DNA of 64,000 nucleotides from Trichostrongylus colubriformis (GCA_963978905.1 OZ022259.1:52160727-52224726), one strand, 5' to 3'. Numbered from the stretch's first letter, positions 37,101 through 52,100 are shown. A program made the numbers and translations. Notes: a model not told the origin generated them from the letters alone.

Positions 37101-40100
37101 ATCGATACGCAGGGCATCTTGCGGCCCACTGTGGCCGATGGAGTTCTGCCATTATCCGGTACCCAAGAGGCCTCACGCGCCTACAAGGCCGACCGCCTAC
37201 GCGATGGTTCGACTTGATCGCACTCAGAAACAATGTCGATCCAACCTCATTACAGCTGATCGCCCATTGGACGACTGTGGCGCAAGATCGTTACAAATGG
37301 GATAGAAGTTGGGACCCGCGCAAAGCCAATCGCTTGCTGAGGAACGGGTCGCCTAAGTAACCCAAGCAAGTAAGTATGGCTGGGAACGGCACTTCTCTCT
37401 TGAAAAGCGGCTTTACTCTGGAGGGTTCGTTGTGTCATGTACGTATATAGAGACACTCGCAAGCATCCGTAGTCATGGCAATTTTGCATAAAATCTTCGT
37501 TCTGGGCCGCCGCCGTGTGAATGGTTACAGCAGTTCAATTGCTCTGGTTGGAGTAGCCAAGCCCCTCTCCCGACCTCAGCTATCGAGCCACTATGGCAGG
37601 ATTTCTGAGTTGTCCAGCAGGGGAAGCAGCTGGAAATGATGACCGAAGGTTTTCCAACTTCAAAATGATGGAAAAGTCGACATGAAGACCAAACTGCATC
37701 CATTATCAGATGTTGTCAAGCTGCCGTTCATTTTAACCGGTGCGCTACTGTGTAATATCTAGTAGCTTACTCTATTGGTTCGTTCGGCAAATTCTAGCGG
37801 TTTCGAGTGTTTCACATTTTGGATTTTTTTGAATTTGAATAAATTTTGGAAGTCTCACATTGCCTTATACACATTCAGATCAACATGAGGCTTCGGGACA
37901 AGACAATGCTTAAGTACATTTTGGATTATTATTTGGTTCTTCCCGAGCTGCCTATGTCATATCTAACCTCGCTTCTCGCTCTATTAAAACATAGCAGCAT
38001 CCTAGTATGGATTTCTAATCCTTCAGAGTTTTTTGAAGAAAATGGACAAATCATAGCTCCACACCCTTTTCTCATACAAACGACCTATTTTTAAAAGGAA
38101 TTGTCCACGGAAAATAGATGATTACGATTTCTCTTAAAGCCACTCCCTATTATGTATAGTTTATAATAAGAAACACTAAAATACAAAGAAATTTCCTTTG
38201 TTCGAGAGCAGAAATCGAAAAACCAGAAGAAGAGCAGCTTTTGCGAACTCCTGCCAAGCAATATTTGAACGGCCGTTAGTTGGCAGTTGGCAGAGTTGAA
38301 TTCAAACTTTGCGACCACATGGGTGTCGCTTCTTTGCCCCTGGAGCCCTCGCGGCCACACCTCCTCGGCCGCTCTACCCCGCCGGGTGACATTGAGGAGG
38401 ATGTATTTATCTCAGGCGAATCCTTCTTTTTTGCGCGAAACTTTGCATGCCGCCCTTAGTAGGCAAATACAACATATGTAAATGTATGGGTAAAAAAGAA
38501 CTCGAATCTCTGTGCACGATTCCTGCACACTATTCTTTTAACCGTATCGTGACATATGATGAAAACCAGATTCTGTGCGACAATCGGCGAGGATTAGTTG
38601 GACAAGGTCAAGCTCATAGCCGTCAGCCTCCTTAGCATGGTGACGATATCGTGGTCTATCACTGCTCTAGTCCATCATAGTTTCATAAATCCCGCCGCTT
38701 CGGCTGCGAAGAACTTTGGCGAACTCTTTTAATGCATTGCAAACCGTAGACCATGGGCTCAGTATTGGCTAATAACAAGGACCCAACCTTCTTCACGATA
38801 TCGCATGACCCCATGTCGCACAAACAACCTTGTAAATTATGAATGAGAGGGCTACGAATTATGCGGCATCCACCGTACTCTTCCGACCTGCCCCCACCGA
38901 TTATCACTTCTTTAGGCGTCTGACAGCTTTCTTCGAGAGTTGAGAATAGCAGTCTTCTCAGAGAAATCTTTTGGTTCTTGCATTTCTTATCTCAACTGAT
39001 AAAATTTTTTATGATCCGAGAAATGTGCATTTGAAATATGAGGTCGAGGACTGCAAGAGCTTTTTGAACGACCAATATGTTACTGAAGATCTCGCTGAAG
39101 AAATAGTAATATTTGGGTAGGATTCGTGGAGGGACACCAAAGGCACGTTTGAAAATCAAAAATTACGTGTTCTTGATTGTTCACTAGTCATCACATAATT
39201 TGAATGCTCACTACCTATTAGTCACTTGAAACTGAGCGAACACCACCACTATTTCCAAACCTAACGGAACTCCAGTCACATCAAAGCGTTTGATGTCAGT
39301 ATAACTTTTAGTGGTTCATCAGTATCAGCGACTCACCACGGAGACTGGATAGAAGTGGATTATGTTTTACTGTGACCAACAAGTTATACAAAGTAGCAGT
39401 GCTAGCCATGTATGCACGGTCTAAGCCTACCGAGGTGAGCCTTCTGTTTCCGATGCCTTAGCATTGAGTCTTCCTAGGGTGCATGAAGCACTGACTTCCT
39501 TATCCTACGAAAGCATTATGTGTCATGAAATATGTATGTACACCTAGCAGCAACTAATTTATGAGTACCCTAGCTACTCCAGTAAAACTCGAAGCGTCAA
39601 CATCAGATGCGAGACCAAGCTCACTTTCACTGCCGTAGCCTATACAGTAACTGGTTAATATTACATTACCAAACATCGTTCCTTTAGATCCTAAGGCCAA
39701 TGGCTGAAGAAATGGTTGGGGCGATTATAACCGCGTTCAAAGATGTAGTACAGGAAAATAAGTGGATGGACAGAACTTTCAAAAAGGTATTGCACTTTGA
39801 AATGAAATGCACTGGCACTATAAGGAAATCATCTATTCATTTGCTACATCTGCCTTACAATGAACCTGATGGTGGTGGCGTATTAAATCGTTTCGCTTCC
39901 ATGGGCCGGAACCGAACACTAAGGTTTCCTTAAGAGAAGCTGAGCTTCCATCCTCTTAGAGCTGATGGATTGACACCTGGCCTGTTTGGTAGGATAAAAA
40001 TAGTGACATTCAATAGTGTCTGTGCACTATATAGCTCCAGTTTCATTGAAAGGTTATTGCGATCAAGAACAGATATAAAGCGTGTGGCGCTTGCCAGGAA

Positions 40101-43100
40101 GGGACTGATCAATGTGATATAGGGATCAATGCTTAACCTTTAAACATAGTTTAGGTTACAACGGGTGTCCCACCTGGCATACTATTTATCGAAGACATTT
40201 CTGCCAGAACAGCAAAGCGATCGATTCTTTCTGTAACGTAAACGATTTTGAAAGAAGAGAGAGAAAAATTGCATCAAATTCTCTCTACGAAAAGTAGACG
40301 TGCTCTTAATAAAGCACTCTGCCTACGAAGAGATTTACAAATCGCTTGACAGGCAGGATCGTGGCCTTACAAGTGGATTAGGAGCAGCTAGAAGGGCACT
40401 CATGTGCCTGGAATTGCTGATAGATGTTGATAAACAGCGGCAACATCACACATGCCTCCAGATCCCTTTCAGTTGTAGCGGATCGTTCACATTCACAGGT
40501 GTTTTGCGAGGTTGTACAGGATATTAAAGATGGCCGAGTGTAATTGATAGCAGCTAATAGCGGCTGATAAGATGAAGAGAAGGGCAGCGTTGGCGCTAAT
40601 AAGCCAAGGAAGACATGATCGATCGACAGCATGGCCTTTACCATTGTACGAGGTGGAACGGGACATGGATAGCAGATGTTTAGAAGGACAACTCCTGGGT
40701 AGGGCTCGGATTAAAATCCGATAACAAGTGAGCTTGACGAAATCTAATACATTGCCTTCTACTACCAAACACTACCATAGCTACATAGCCGGAGTGTTGA
40801 TGATCAGTGTGAGAACACACTTGGTTCCTGCTCCGATATCTGTTGTGGCATATGTACTAGAGGCTCATACAGTAAGACCCAGAATAGCGGCAGCTGTCTG
40901 CGAAAATATGATGGGCAGTGGGGACCGACCAATTTATCTACAACCACTGCCAACCTAAGGATCATAAACTGAGTGAATCTATCTCGTTGTAAGTGGTGAC
41001 CTCGATGTTGATTAATTGATAGGGCTCTCGATGTGCAATAGGTGTTTGTAGACATATCAGTTTGTCTGGCGCAGAATACTGCTCGTAAAACGATGCGATA
41101 TAGGCTCCACTGGATCGCTTAGTTAGCATCGATTAGGTGCACATTACTTACTTACTTACTTATCCTCCTTAGCTCGCATTGGGTGCTGCTGTAGGTGCCA
41201 CTGGAGTGCGCAAGGTCTTCACAGTTCTCCTCCACTGCAATCTGTCCAAAGCAACCATCTTTGCTTGCTGAATACTGAGTCTGCAATTAGAAAGATCTTT
41301 CGATATCTGTTTCAGCCATGTCTTCTTCGGTGCTCCGCGCTGAATCTTCCAGTCATGTGGCCGCGTCCTCCATATAAGGTCTTATGGGGACATCGTTCCG
41401 GCTGCATTCAGCCGTCGTTGTTGAATTTCCATTTCGACAGTTGTTTGGCAACAGCATCGTTGCTTTATCACTTCGTTTTTCAGTCTGTCGCGAAGCGAGA
41501 CACCGAGTATACGTCTAAGACATCTCATTTGAAAGGATTCCAACTTTCGAATGTCCGAACGCAGTAATGTCCAAGTTTCAGAGCCATAAAGAAGTACTGG
41601 TAGCACCAGAGAGCGAAAGATCTTCATTTTTGAGTGTGTCGTTATGTTATGTTTCTTCCATACACACCAGGAAAGTGTACCAAAAACTTTCGATGCTGAG
41701 CCGATCCGGCACACAACTTCTGCTGATGACGCTACTTTCTTCTCCTCCACAGTCGAGCCCAGATACTTGAAATGTGAAACTTGCTCAAAAACATTTCCAT
41801 TCAGATGTACTCGCGCAGCACTTCCGTCAGACGTGAGAACCTTCGTTTTATTGGTGTTGATGACTAACCCATACGGCTTTGCAGCTTTTCCAATTCTGGA
41901 CACTATTTCACAGGCTTCAGTATCATCATTGGCAAAGATAGCGACGTCATCAGCGTACATGAGATCCGTGATGAATTGTCCTTCTCCGAACTGTATGCCT
42001 GTTTGATTCCCTTGAACGGATTTCATGATGGCGTCAATGAAAGTATTGAAGAGTACTGGTGACAACACGCATCCTTGACGAACACCAGTGTTGACTACAA
42101 AATCTTCCGACAATTCTCCCTTTATGCGAACTCTGCTACGGGAGTCTTCATATGCGTTGCGTAGTAGTCGAATTACTTTATCGGGAATGCCTTCCGCAGC
42201 AAGCGTTTCCCAAAGAGCCACCCGGTTGACGCTGTCAAATGCAGAAGCAAAGTCAATGAATACGATGATGAGACGCTTCCCACAGCGAACACGTTCCTCT
42301 AGGACTTGTGTCAGGGTGAAAATTTGGTCACAACATCCATGATTTGGACGAAAACCCGCTTGTTCCTCGCGAGTCATCTGTTCTCTTCGTCACTGAATTC
42401 GCCCGAGTATGATTTTCATGAAGACCTTCCCGGGAATAGATAACAAGCTAATTCCGCGGTAGTTCTTGCATTCGTGAGTATCTCCTTTTTTGTGAATCGG
42501 TATGACGATCGCCTGCTTCCACGACGTAGGTATACTTTCGGAAGTCCAGACAAGATGTAGCAGTGAGTGCAATCGTTGTAGGAGAACGTCTCCACCAGCT
42601 TTCAAGGCTTCAGCTGCCACACCATCACTTCCCGCTGATTTCCCACGCTTTAACTGATTCACCGCAGTTTCAATTTCACCGATATCGATTGTGAGAAGAA
42701 CTTGGCGGCAGTTCATCTGGTATTGGATGGTTATAGAGCTGACAAAAATACTCTTTTCACCGACCAAGTCGCTCTGCATGTGATCGTACGTAGCTTCCAT
42801 CACATTTCTTGATGTTGTCATCGACGCTTCTAATCTTCCCTCCAAGACGGCGAAGAGTTGCATATAGTCGACGGTAATCTCTGCGGTTGGCCTGATTTTC
42901 AAGTTCTGCTGCAACATTGCACCAGTATTGCTTCCTTTCCATCCTGAGACGACTACGTGCGACACGATGGAGCTCCCGGTATCTTTGTAAATCAGTCAGC
43001 TCGCTTGCTTTCGTTGATCCACCAGATCAAGAGTTTCATCAGAAATCCATGCTTGAGTGCGTGGGACGAAGTGGACACGTGGATATGGCAGACTCAGTAA

Positions 43101-46100
43101 CAGCCGCAGCAAATTGATCAGTTACATCATCAGCATTTTCGGATGTTTTTAGAACAGCGAACCTATTTGACAAAGATATTTGGAAGTGCTGTCTATAGAT
43201 AGGGTCATCGAATTTGCTCCAATCTCTGCGTGATGGTATGTTCGCTGATGTCTGATGGCTCTTCAGTTTCAGTCGTACACACGCAAGCACAAGATGATGA
43301 TCAGATCCGCAGTCAGCTCCTCGCATGACACGAATATCCGAGAAAGAGGATCGAAATCGGCTTGGAATGAGGAAGTAGTCAAGCATAGCCAGATCCCTTC
43401 CACTGGGGGAGCGCCACGTTAGTTGATGCTTCAGTGGGTGACGGAATACGGTGTTGCCTATGATCAGATGATTCGACAGCGCAAATGACAATAATCGGAG
43501 CCCATTTTTCATTGATTTCTCCGTGTCCGAAGCGGCCCAAAGCGTCTTCCCATCCTTCTCTGTTGGCGCCCGTGTGCGCGTTCAGATCACCTCCAATTAC
43601 AATCATGTCGCGATGTGGTAGTGAATCGGACAGTTTGCAACTGATCATAGAAAGCATCCTTCGTTTCCTCCGGGCTGGCCTCTGTATGGGCGTATACAAC
43701 AACAAGATGCATCCTGATGGTGCCTTCGATGGTAAGCACAGCCAATCTGCTCGAGAACGGCTGGAAAGCGATGACACTTCTGGATGCTTTAGAATCGACC
43801 GCAAAGCCCACTCCTTCAGTATGATGTTCACCGCCAGAAAAATAGAGCCTCATCCACTTTCCATCTTTCGGCGAAGTGATCCTCATGGATCCACTTCCCG
43901 GCATACGCAATTCCGTGATCGCAGCGACGGAGATCCTGTAGCGGAAAAGTTCTTGCACGACTATTTCCTTTTGGCCGACATGATTCCCTGTTCTGATATT
44001 CCACGTTGCGAGCCTGAGTGTCGTTTTCGATAAGAGGAGCTTGTTTCGTGAGAGACCAGTCGCATACTTTTCATCGACATCCTGGTCCAATGCCGACGCA
44101 TCGGCTTCCCTGAATGCGGTAGCTTTTACGAAATCCTTGCAAGTATTCTCCATGCGGTTACAAGCCTAATTTTACGATCCCTCGGCGGGGGATCAACCCT
44201 CTTCCTTTATCCGGGCTTGGGACCGGCTGCGGTTACCCACAGGTGGAGTTAGGTGCACATTACACAGTTTTATCTTGTAGGAATGCGCAGTACTGTGCGA
44301 TAGTTGATCTGATCCTACGTGTGTGTACGTCTATATGCCACGCAATTCGTACTAGCGTCAGAGCAATGATGAGCCTCTGGATTTTACAAATGAAATAGGG
44401 GAGGGGACGGGCCCCAAGCAGTGGTGGACCGGAAATGGTAGCTGCTGATACGGGATGATAAGGAGCCTCGAAGGCGAATTTCACCAGGGTTGTTTCGCTT
44501 TCACGTTGACCCTAGAGGGCTTACATTCATAGATATTTCGCGGGGTGGAACGAGGACATTAATGGTGAGTTATCCGAATTGATAAGGTTCATAAGATTCG
44601 ATCAATCTGGGTACCACTGAGAGAGCACATTTCTCCTATGTTTTTATATGGTCGCATATGAGTCGCAGCGATGTGTCGATCTCGAAAATGTCCATTCCCC
44701 AATGTGGTACCGAAAGCAGCGTACTGAACACTAGACTACCTGATCTAAACTGAGCATGCTCAAAAAGAGTTATGCATCGGCAATCAGTCAAAGGATTCAC
44801 CCATACAGGAATTAGTGCTGAACGGTCGAAGTGCTTCCAGTCGATGATCCAAAATCAGCAAACGCTGAATTCATGACCAATAGGTGACAGAATTCTCTTC
44901 CTGATCCTGCATCAGTCTCAACAAAGGATATCGACCGGTAATTCATTGGGCTTTCGAAAAGAGGTGGATTGATATGCAAAGATAGATGACTGAATTATCA
45001 ACCACCTGTAAGATGCTCGGTAAGTGAGTGCATACTACTTTGTTAGTAGGATGTTTCGACCACCAAACTACGTGAACTTTCGAATAGTGATAGATGTGAG
45101 AGAAGATACCAGTTGAGCTAGCGCTTAGTATTCCGTCTATCACAGTGGAATCATGCGATAAATGCACTTCTTTGTTATGAGTAGGTGAAAATCGGCTATT
45201 TCCACATTACATAGTTCTACCGTGTGATTTGTGCATTGCTGTGCGATAGCTTAACTGGTTGAAAATGAAAAGTTCAAAAGGAAGAAGCATTGTGTATTGT
45301 ATTTGTTTTGCTCCATATAGCAATAGGATGGACATTTTCTGTTAAACAGCAGTTGAGCGACATTCCTTTCCTCATAAAAATAAATACAATGCAAGTAATA
45401 ACGGAGGATAAGCCGAAGTAACTATTGTGAGCTCGTGATCACCGGCTTTCCTAAGCCTGCAGAGCTCAAGTGAAAAGGGATTTGAAAGAAAAAAGACCAT
45501 GGGACAAAAAGTGGCAAAGCTCCTTTGCCTACGTATTAGAGAAAACGCCCTTAATCCTGTCTGTATTACCTGTTGTCCAGTTGATCATCGAGAGGGCGCC
45601 AGCGACATCACTATTTGTCTCTGTTGTGTGTCAAAGCATTCTAGCGAACCCTTCTGGCTTCTGGAATCGCAGCGTGTCATCCATTCTACGCAAGTTCCTC
45701 ACGATTTTCCACCTCACGCAAGTTTCCAAGTGATTCACTCTGTAACTGTTTTGGTCCAACAGTCACCGCGATAACGTTTTGGGGTCGGAGGTCAACATCC
45801 CTGATCTACGATTATTAACGGAGACCAAAACCCTCTTGGGCTGCTCTCAGTGATTGCATGTATTAGACACTCCGGCTGTCGTACTTTTGATGGCGCTATA
45901 GATGAGGCTGACCGCACGCTAGTCGTGCTTACATGGAGCCGAAGTGTCTTTATTATCTATCACCTATATCTAGAAAGTAAAGATTCAGCATAAAGGTAAC
46001 ATCGACCATTTCCCCATTACATAATTCTATTTAGCTATTCGCGCAGTACTGTGCGATGGCCCAACCGATACGTAAATTATCCTACTATACATAATCCGCT

Positions 46101-49100
46101 AAATATGCCTGAGTGTGTATCTGTGTGTGTCTGCCTGTTTGTTTTGTGACGAGATTCATATCTTATGTCGCAGCAGAGAGAGACCGAGACCGCGACCTTT
46201 GCAGGTTATGTGGTGGGGGAGGGGAGGGGAGGGGGGGGGGGGGGGTGGATGGTGGGTGATCCAGTCTGATAACGGTTGAAAAGATTCGGCAAGTAGCGTT
46301 AGAAGGCGAATGGTGCCAGCCAGATCTGTTTCGCTTTTCGCCTTCGCCCTAGAGCGTGGGAACCCATAGGAATTTTGCGGGGTAGGACTGGGATATGAAT
46401 GGAAGGTAATCCAAATCAATAATCATCGATAAGATTTGATAGGAAGCGACAGGAAGCAAATATCACCGATTCCGTATCGCTTTCCCCAACTGACAGTAGA
46501 GTGCTCATGCAAGCTCATAGGTCTCTTAAGGAGTGTGTTAGGGACATCGATGGTGACGAATGGGACCCAAGCTACGACTGATAAGGGATGATAGGAGTCA
46601 ATAGTAAAGTCTTCTCGCCGTTATCTACTACAATACGATCACTATAGTTGAAATGTATGATGCTCAGTGTCACTGCACGAGCATACTTTGGTCGGAGCAA
46701 TAAATCGATCGCTAAAAGAACTGGCTTTTCAAATAGGGTGCATGTTCTGACCCTGCGATCTATAATGCATGCATTATCTAGATGCTACCTTGATTTGTAA
46801 TAGCAAGAAAAGTGAAGCATCCTTCTGATGCAGTGTCAGGATTACTAGTAATTCGAGGAAAAAGTGTACCAGACTCGCTGAGCGGAATGTAAGATTCCGG
46901 TTGCACTACACAGAATGTAGCGACAAGCATGCATGGCTACAGAGGATGTGAATCGATTCAGCCTATCATCCAAATCAAATAGGGAAGACCAGACCTTCCT
47001 ACTCCATCTGCGTCCCACAGCAGCTCCATTCAAAATTTGATACTGACCAATGGACATTTTTACTACGAAAGCCAACATATCAGGCGCTGCAAAGTTTCAA
47101 TCGGTACAGCCGCGATACGATACCATAAGTATCGCTCTCCTGTTATACTCATTGCTCTACACCTGAGCCATTGTTCGGCAGTGTCAACCATGGAAGGCTG
47201 GACATTTTAGGAAATGCGGAGTTATTGAAAAACTTCAGAGGCGTGGCTTTCTGCATGAGATGCCCCTCATGAACTCTTTCTAGATCCCTGATTTATATTT
47301 GGATTACTCACTCAGGTGTTCCTCATTGCCCACGATATCCATACCACTGTCTTCAAGCGCAAGACAGTGAAAGTTCGAAAAATGCAGAAGCTTGTCATAG
47401 TAGGGACTCCACTGTTCAAATAAGAGCCCGTCGCAGTAACCACCACACCGTTTGAACCTGAACATAGAGGCACGCGGAGAGCTCTGTGATGAAACTCTGC
47501 AGTTTCTAGTACATGTCAGGAGCAATTTCATTTCACTTAGTATTTCGCTCAGTCCTCGATAGAATGCTGAAAAGCCACCCTTTTTCTTCTTGTATTCACA
47601 GCTACATAAAAACACTTGATGCAGTGATTGAAAGACGAAGCTCTTGAGGAGAATATTCTCTCAGTTTCTTGATCACGCTCCTACAGCATTAGGGGGAAGG
47701 AAAAGCACCTTTGTTTCCATTTATGTGCCTCTGTAGAAGTCTTTCAGTACCTTTGAGGAAATGTTCCAAGCCCTGATAAGCCTTCCTTGTCAGGAAAAGG
47801 ACATGGTGACTCTTGAATACACTAAGCCAAGTCGAGATTCTTTGGCAAGAGGGGTCTTTCACTTAAGGGAACTAGTGAAATTTGCCCATTCCTCTTTAAA
47901 TAAAAAAACCTGATGGTATGACTGGTGCATGAAAGAGCCGATAATTCCTGCACCATGTCAAGTGTATATGATGCAAAGCGGTTATTTCGCTACAGTGAAC
48001 GATACAACTCATTCATGTGCTATTGCCTCAAGTCAACACCAATTTGTAGGCTGTGTTAGGAAAGATTAGCCGCATCACTTGGACCCTCCTCGATGATGAT
48101 TTGTTTCACAATGATACGGCTTTAGATGAGCTGTACGCAGCGGTGAGATAAACGAATGACTCCTCCATTGCAAATCATGTGAAAAAGCCGCTTCATTTTA
48201 GGACTACGGGCTATCAGATCAACCTTTTCTCGAGATGCTCGCAGAAATTACTCAAATAAGAAAGACAGAAGACTACTTGAAGCTTATCACTGTAGAAACC
48301 GATGAGCGGTCATATCTTAAGAAATTCAGCTACGTGGGTTATGCGGCCAATGCATTCTACACACCACGCGTGAACCACATAAGTACGTCTTTTGTTCAGT
48401 CACCACCTACATTCTGTTACTTTGGATATGATCTTTTCTCGGATTAGACATGATCTTTTCTCGGAACAATGATACAAGACAATGGTTTAGAAAAAACGGT
48501 AAAGCACAAAGAATGAGAGCAGAAGTAGTGAACTAACATTATCAAAGTGAATCATCAGAGGGACTGAAGGTTCAGAGGACATAAGAGAAAGGAAAAGGAG
48601 TGCATGCCTCTATGAGCTTTCTGAAGAGGAACTCTTATTTGCTATGCATTGTTAAAGGCACCGTTAGGAGCAAACAACGAAATGTGAGCTGGGAAAAACA
48701 AGCTCATTGTCTTTCTAAGTGAACTTCGTGTTTTGAATGGGTCATTGTGTGGTGATACCATTGTTGAATAGCTGGCCTTGGAGTCTTTTAAGCAATCTCA
48801 CATGTTCGGCTCTGTGCTGCTGCCGATGGGAGAGTTCCGATGGGGCAAGCAGAGTTCACGGATGGTTGGCCTAGCTCCTCATAGTCTTAATCAGTACCAG
48901 CGGCTTGTGACGCTGAGATAGCACGATCTGCATGGCAATTCTTCAAGTCCTATTTCCTATACTTTCATGTTCCGCAACCATTGGAAAATCGGCCATATTC
49001 CCCCTAATTGTGTTTTTACACTCTAATCTCGGGATGCTCTTCTTAGGGCTGATCTGAGCCACCCTGAAAACAGTCTAATCGGCTCTTCTTCAGCTCTCTT

Positions 49101-52100
49101 ATTTTGTTTGAGCCCGAAAATTGAAAGAAAACAAAACAGCTTGATTTTTCATCAACCATTGCCATTATTTAGGTGACAGCAGGTAAAGGGTGGGACAAAA
49201 GGTGTCGCACATAAGGAAGTTATTGAGCGCCCCGAAGTCTCAAACGGTAAAGAGCGCAACATTACCACGATGAAAGCCGAGATGTGGCGCTGGGTGTGCA
49301 TGAAGCGCGGCACAAGGACGAGAATGAACGTTCTGCAGAAGGCTCATGTATTTCTACTTATTTTCAGTGATTCCTCTACCCTTTCTGCAATTCCCTGTTT
49401 TCGATAAATCGTTTCCGAGGTAAGGGATGGTTGGTTTAGAAGATTGTGGAAGTTTCATGAAAAAGAATTGATGCCAGGATTTTTTGTTAGCACCCTACCT
49501 CTGTGTAAATTTTTTCCAAACGTTCTTGAGGCATACTCACACCAACCCCAAAGAAAAGCTGCAGTCATCGAAGGATCAAAACTGATAAATATTAGTTTGG
49601 TCCATAAGTTCCGCGCCAGTTCACATTTCTTGCTGTTACATTCTTCGGAGAAATCCCAAGCTTCACTACTTTTCTGCTAACAAGGTACCCACCTTCACCA
49701 TTCCCACTGGCTAACCAGCTAAATTGCTCGTTGTTTATCTTGACCATGGTAAAAATTTCACAAGAACCCCTTGTAGATTTGATTTCTTTTTTTTTCACAA
49801 TTTTTTTTCACAAGCACCATCTGGGATCTTTCACTGGCCAGGTGGTGGTTAGGACCGGCCTTGCAACAGAGCAGTGTACGGTCTACTGATGATGCCGGGG
49901 CCATCCATTCAAAAATTATTTTTTTTCTTTCAAGGACACAGTGGCAACCCTGTGACTTCACCGGTGCCTTACCCTGAATCATGAGAGGAATAGAGGGTAG
50001 TGCAGCCGTCTTGTGAGAAGGCACTCCCTGTGCTACAATACAGTAATACACTGTGACATGTTCATGAAGGCGGGCGGCTTTGCATACGATTTGTTTCCCA
50101 TGTGCTAAGGACGCACTAGATTTACGTACGGCTCGGCGTCACCGGCTTTCTCCTTTCTTTTCACTGGACCTTTGCATGGCTATTCGAAATAGTCACCAGC
50201 ATTCAGGTATGGGAAGTGTGGGTTGACCAGTACACTCGTGGCGTAGGCTTTGCCCAAGCAATCTGGAAATTCGGCAGGCAAAGATCAGACCTTTGGGATA
50301 TTGGCACTTCCCACCTGTTGTGGAACCCAGAGAGGAGTGTGCAACGGTAGCTCCTACCCTCGGAGACTAATGCCTTTGGCTTGCAGGCTCGCCGCGTCGC
50401 CACTCTACTGGAAAACCAAAAAATTTTATTCTGTGCGCGCTGATGCTTGACCTATGCTGTAAAGAAAACTTACAAAGACAGACAGACTCGCTCGGGCTTT
50501 CTTACTTGCCCATTTTATAGTGGAACTAACTTCAAGCTAACAGATTATCCCTACTCTGCTCTGTAGCCTTCTTTTTGGGAAAGAAATGAAATGCAATAAG
50601 GTGACTTGTAAACCAACGTACAATTTTTCTTGGACCAAAACTCTGTGCAGTTATGAGGAGAATCAGACAAGCCTCGATGCGCTGACAATATGTCACATGT
50701 AGTTATGATACATATAACGTTGGAATATAGTACGGTGCAATAAGAAGAAAATAGGTAGACTGACCAAGGCGGTCCGAAACTTTTGGACGAACCTAACATA
50801 ATGTGCAGAAACCTTCCGCGATCTAAGTTGAGAGTTATTAATACCAAATCATTTGTTGTTTCTCACGACTGACAAACATTCTAGTGATGTGTTATGCTTA
50901 TAGATCCTTTCTGTACGGCACTGTTGGATCCATTATTGGTCATGAAATCTCTCACAGTCTCGATGTGGAAGGTAGCCATCAATACTTTACGTTCAGAAAT
51001 GTCTCACCTTCTAGATCCTGTGGGTGTTGAACTTTCCAAGGGTGGAGGTGTCCACCCCCACCCTTGGAAAGATCAACACCCCCTCCCAGGATCTGGCCCA
51101 TACTTTGACCTAAGCGAGATACCGCATTGTTCCCATTTTCGGGGGCTTAAAGGCATACTTTGTAGAAATCGGATGGGTGGACCTACCTCTCTGGAACAGT
51201 AGATCCTTGGATAACTAGTCAAGCTGCACCTTTTTCGCGTCGCCACGGTGTGCTATCACGCCGCTACACCTGCTCGAAGCCACTCCGACGCCACCCATTT
51301 GGCTCAAGTGACCAGTGAAGGAGCTCAAGTGTATGGCCTCAAAGCGGTTCAAGAAGGGGTAACGCCGTGCTAGCGCACCGTTGCGACGTGAAGAAGGTGC
51401 AGCCTGATTATTTACCCAAGTGTCTACCGTTCCAAGAAGGTGAGTCGACCCATCAGGTTATCGCGAAGTGCGCCTTCAATGGAACTTCAATCCTAGGATG
51501 TTCAGTGCGGTTTTTGATTAATATCTTCAGTTCATTCACACTGACTCTGATTCTCTCTGCTCTGGGAATGACCTCCCGTGCACGTAACATTATAGCATTA
51601 CCGCTGTGCCATCTCGAAATTCATGTCTCAGGTACAACCGGTTGTTCTCGCGAATGTAATCCTGTAACCCTTTCCAAGCATCTGCTATGTGTTGGACTCA
51701 GTAAGAACAGGAAAAGAGGCAGAGGCGAGACGCCACTATGCCGACTGAGAAAAAGGGAGATATGCTGGGCTATGCTAGTACGACTGGGTCATTAGTGACA
51801 GCACGAAAGAAAAGCTAACCGTGAAGAGCAGAAAACCATTAAAACCGCAAACGAGGAAGCATGCAAACATAAGGTTTCGAAATAATGGAGTGTATGGGGA
51901 GATAGACAGACAAAATGTGATCTTCTCATAACAAGATTCCCATTTCGCGGTTTAAGATGTTATGCAGAGCTCGTCCCAGGTAAACTTCCAATGAAATGCT
52001 GGCTCAACGCTTTTCATCCATAAATCAGTCGGACTCCTTGAAGTGCATCTATACGAGGCCCATATCTCAAAAGATGAGTGCAAGCGTAATGACAGTATTC

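Noticed and set aside
45470..45774. Two overlapping open stretches of about 90 codons
   Set aside because: Different frames over the same DNA, no recognisable motif, intronic position.
49277..49320. HEARH, a second HExxH-like match (about 49290)
   Set aside because: No M13 context before or after and no fitting splice sites. The true zinc site is at 50941.
51367..51795. 142-codon plus-strand open stretch
   Set aside because: Starts inside a foldback arm and matches no family that I recognise.
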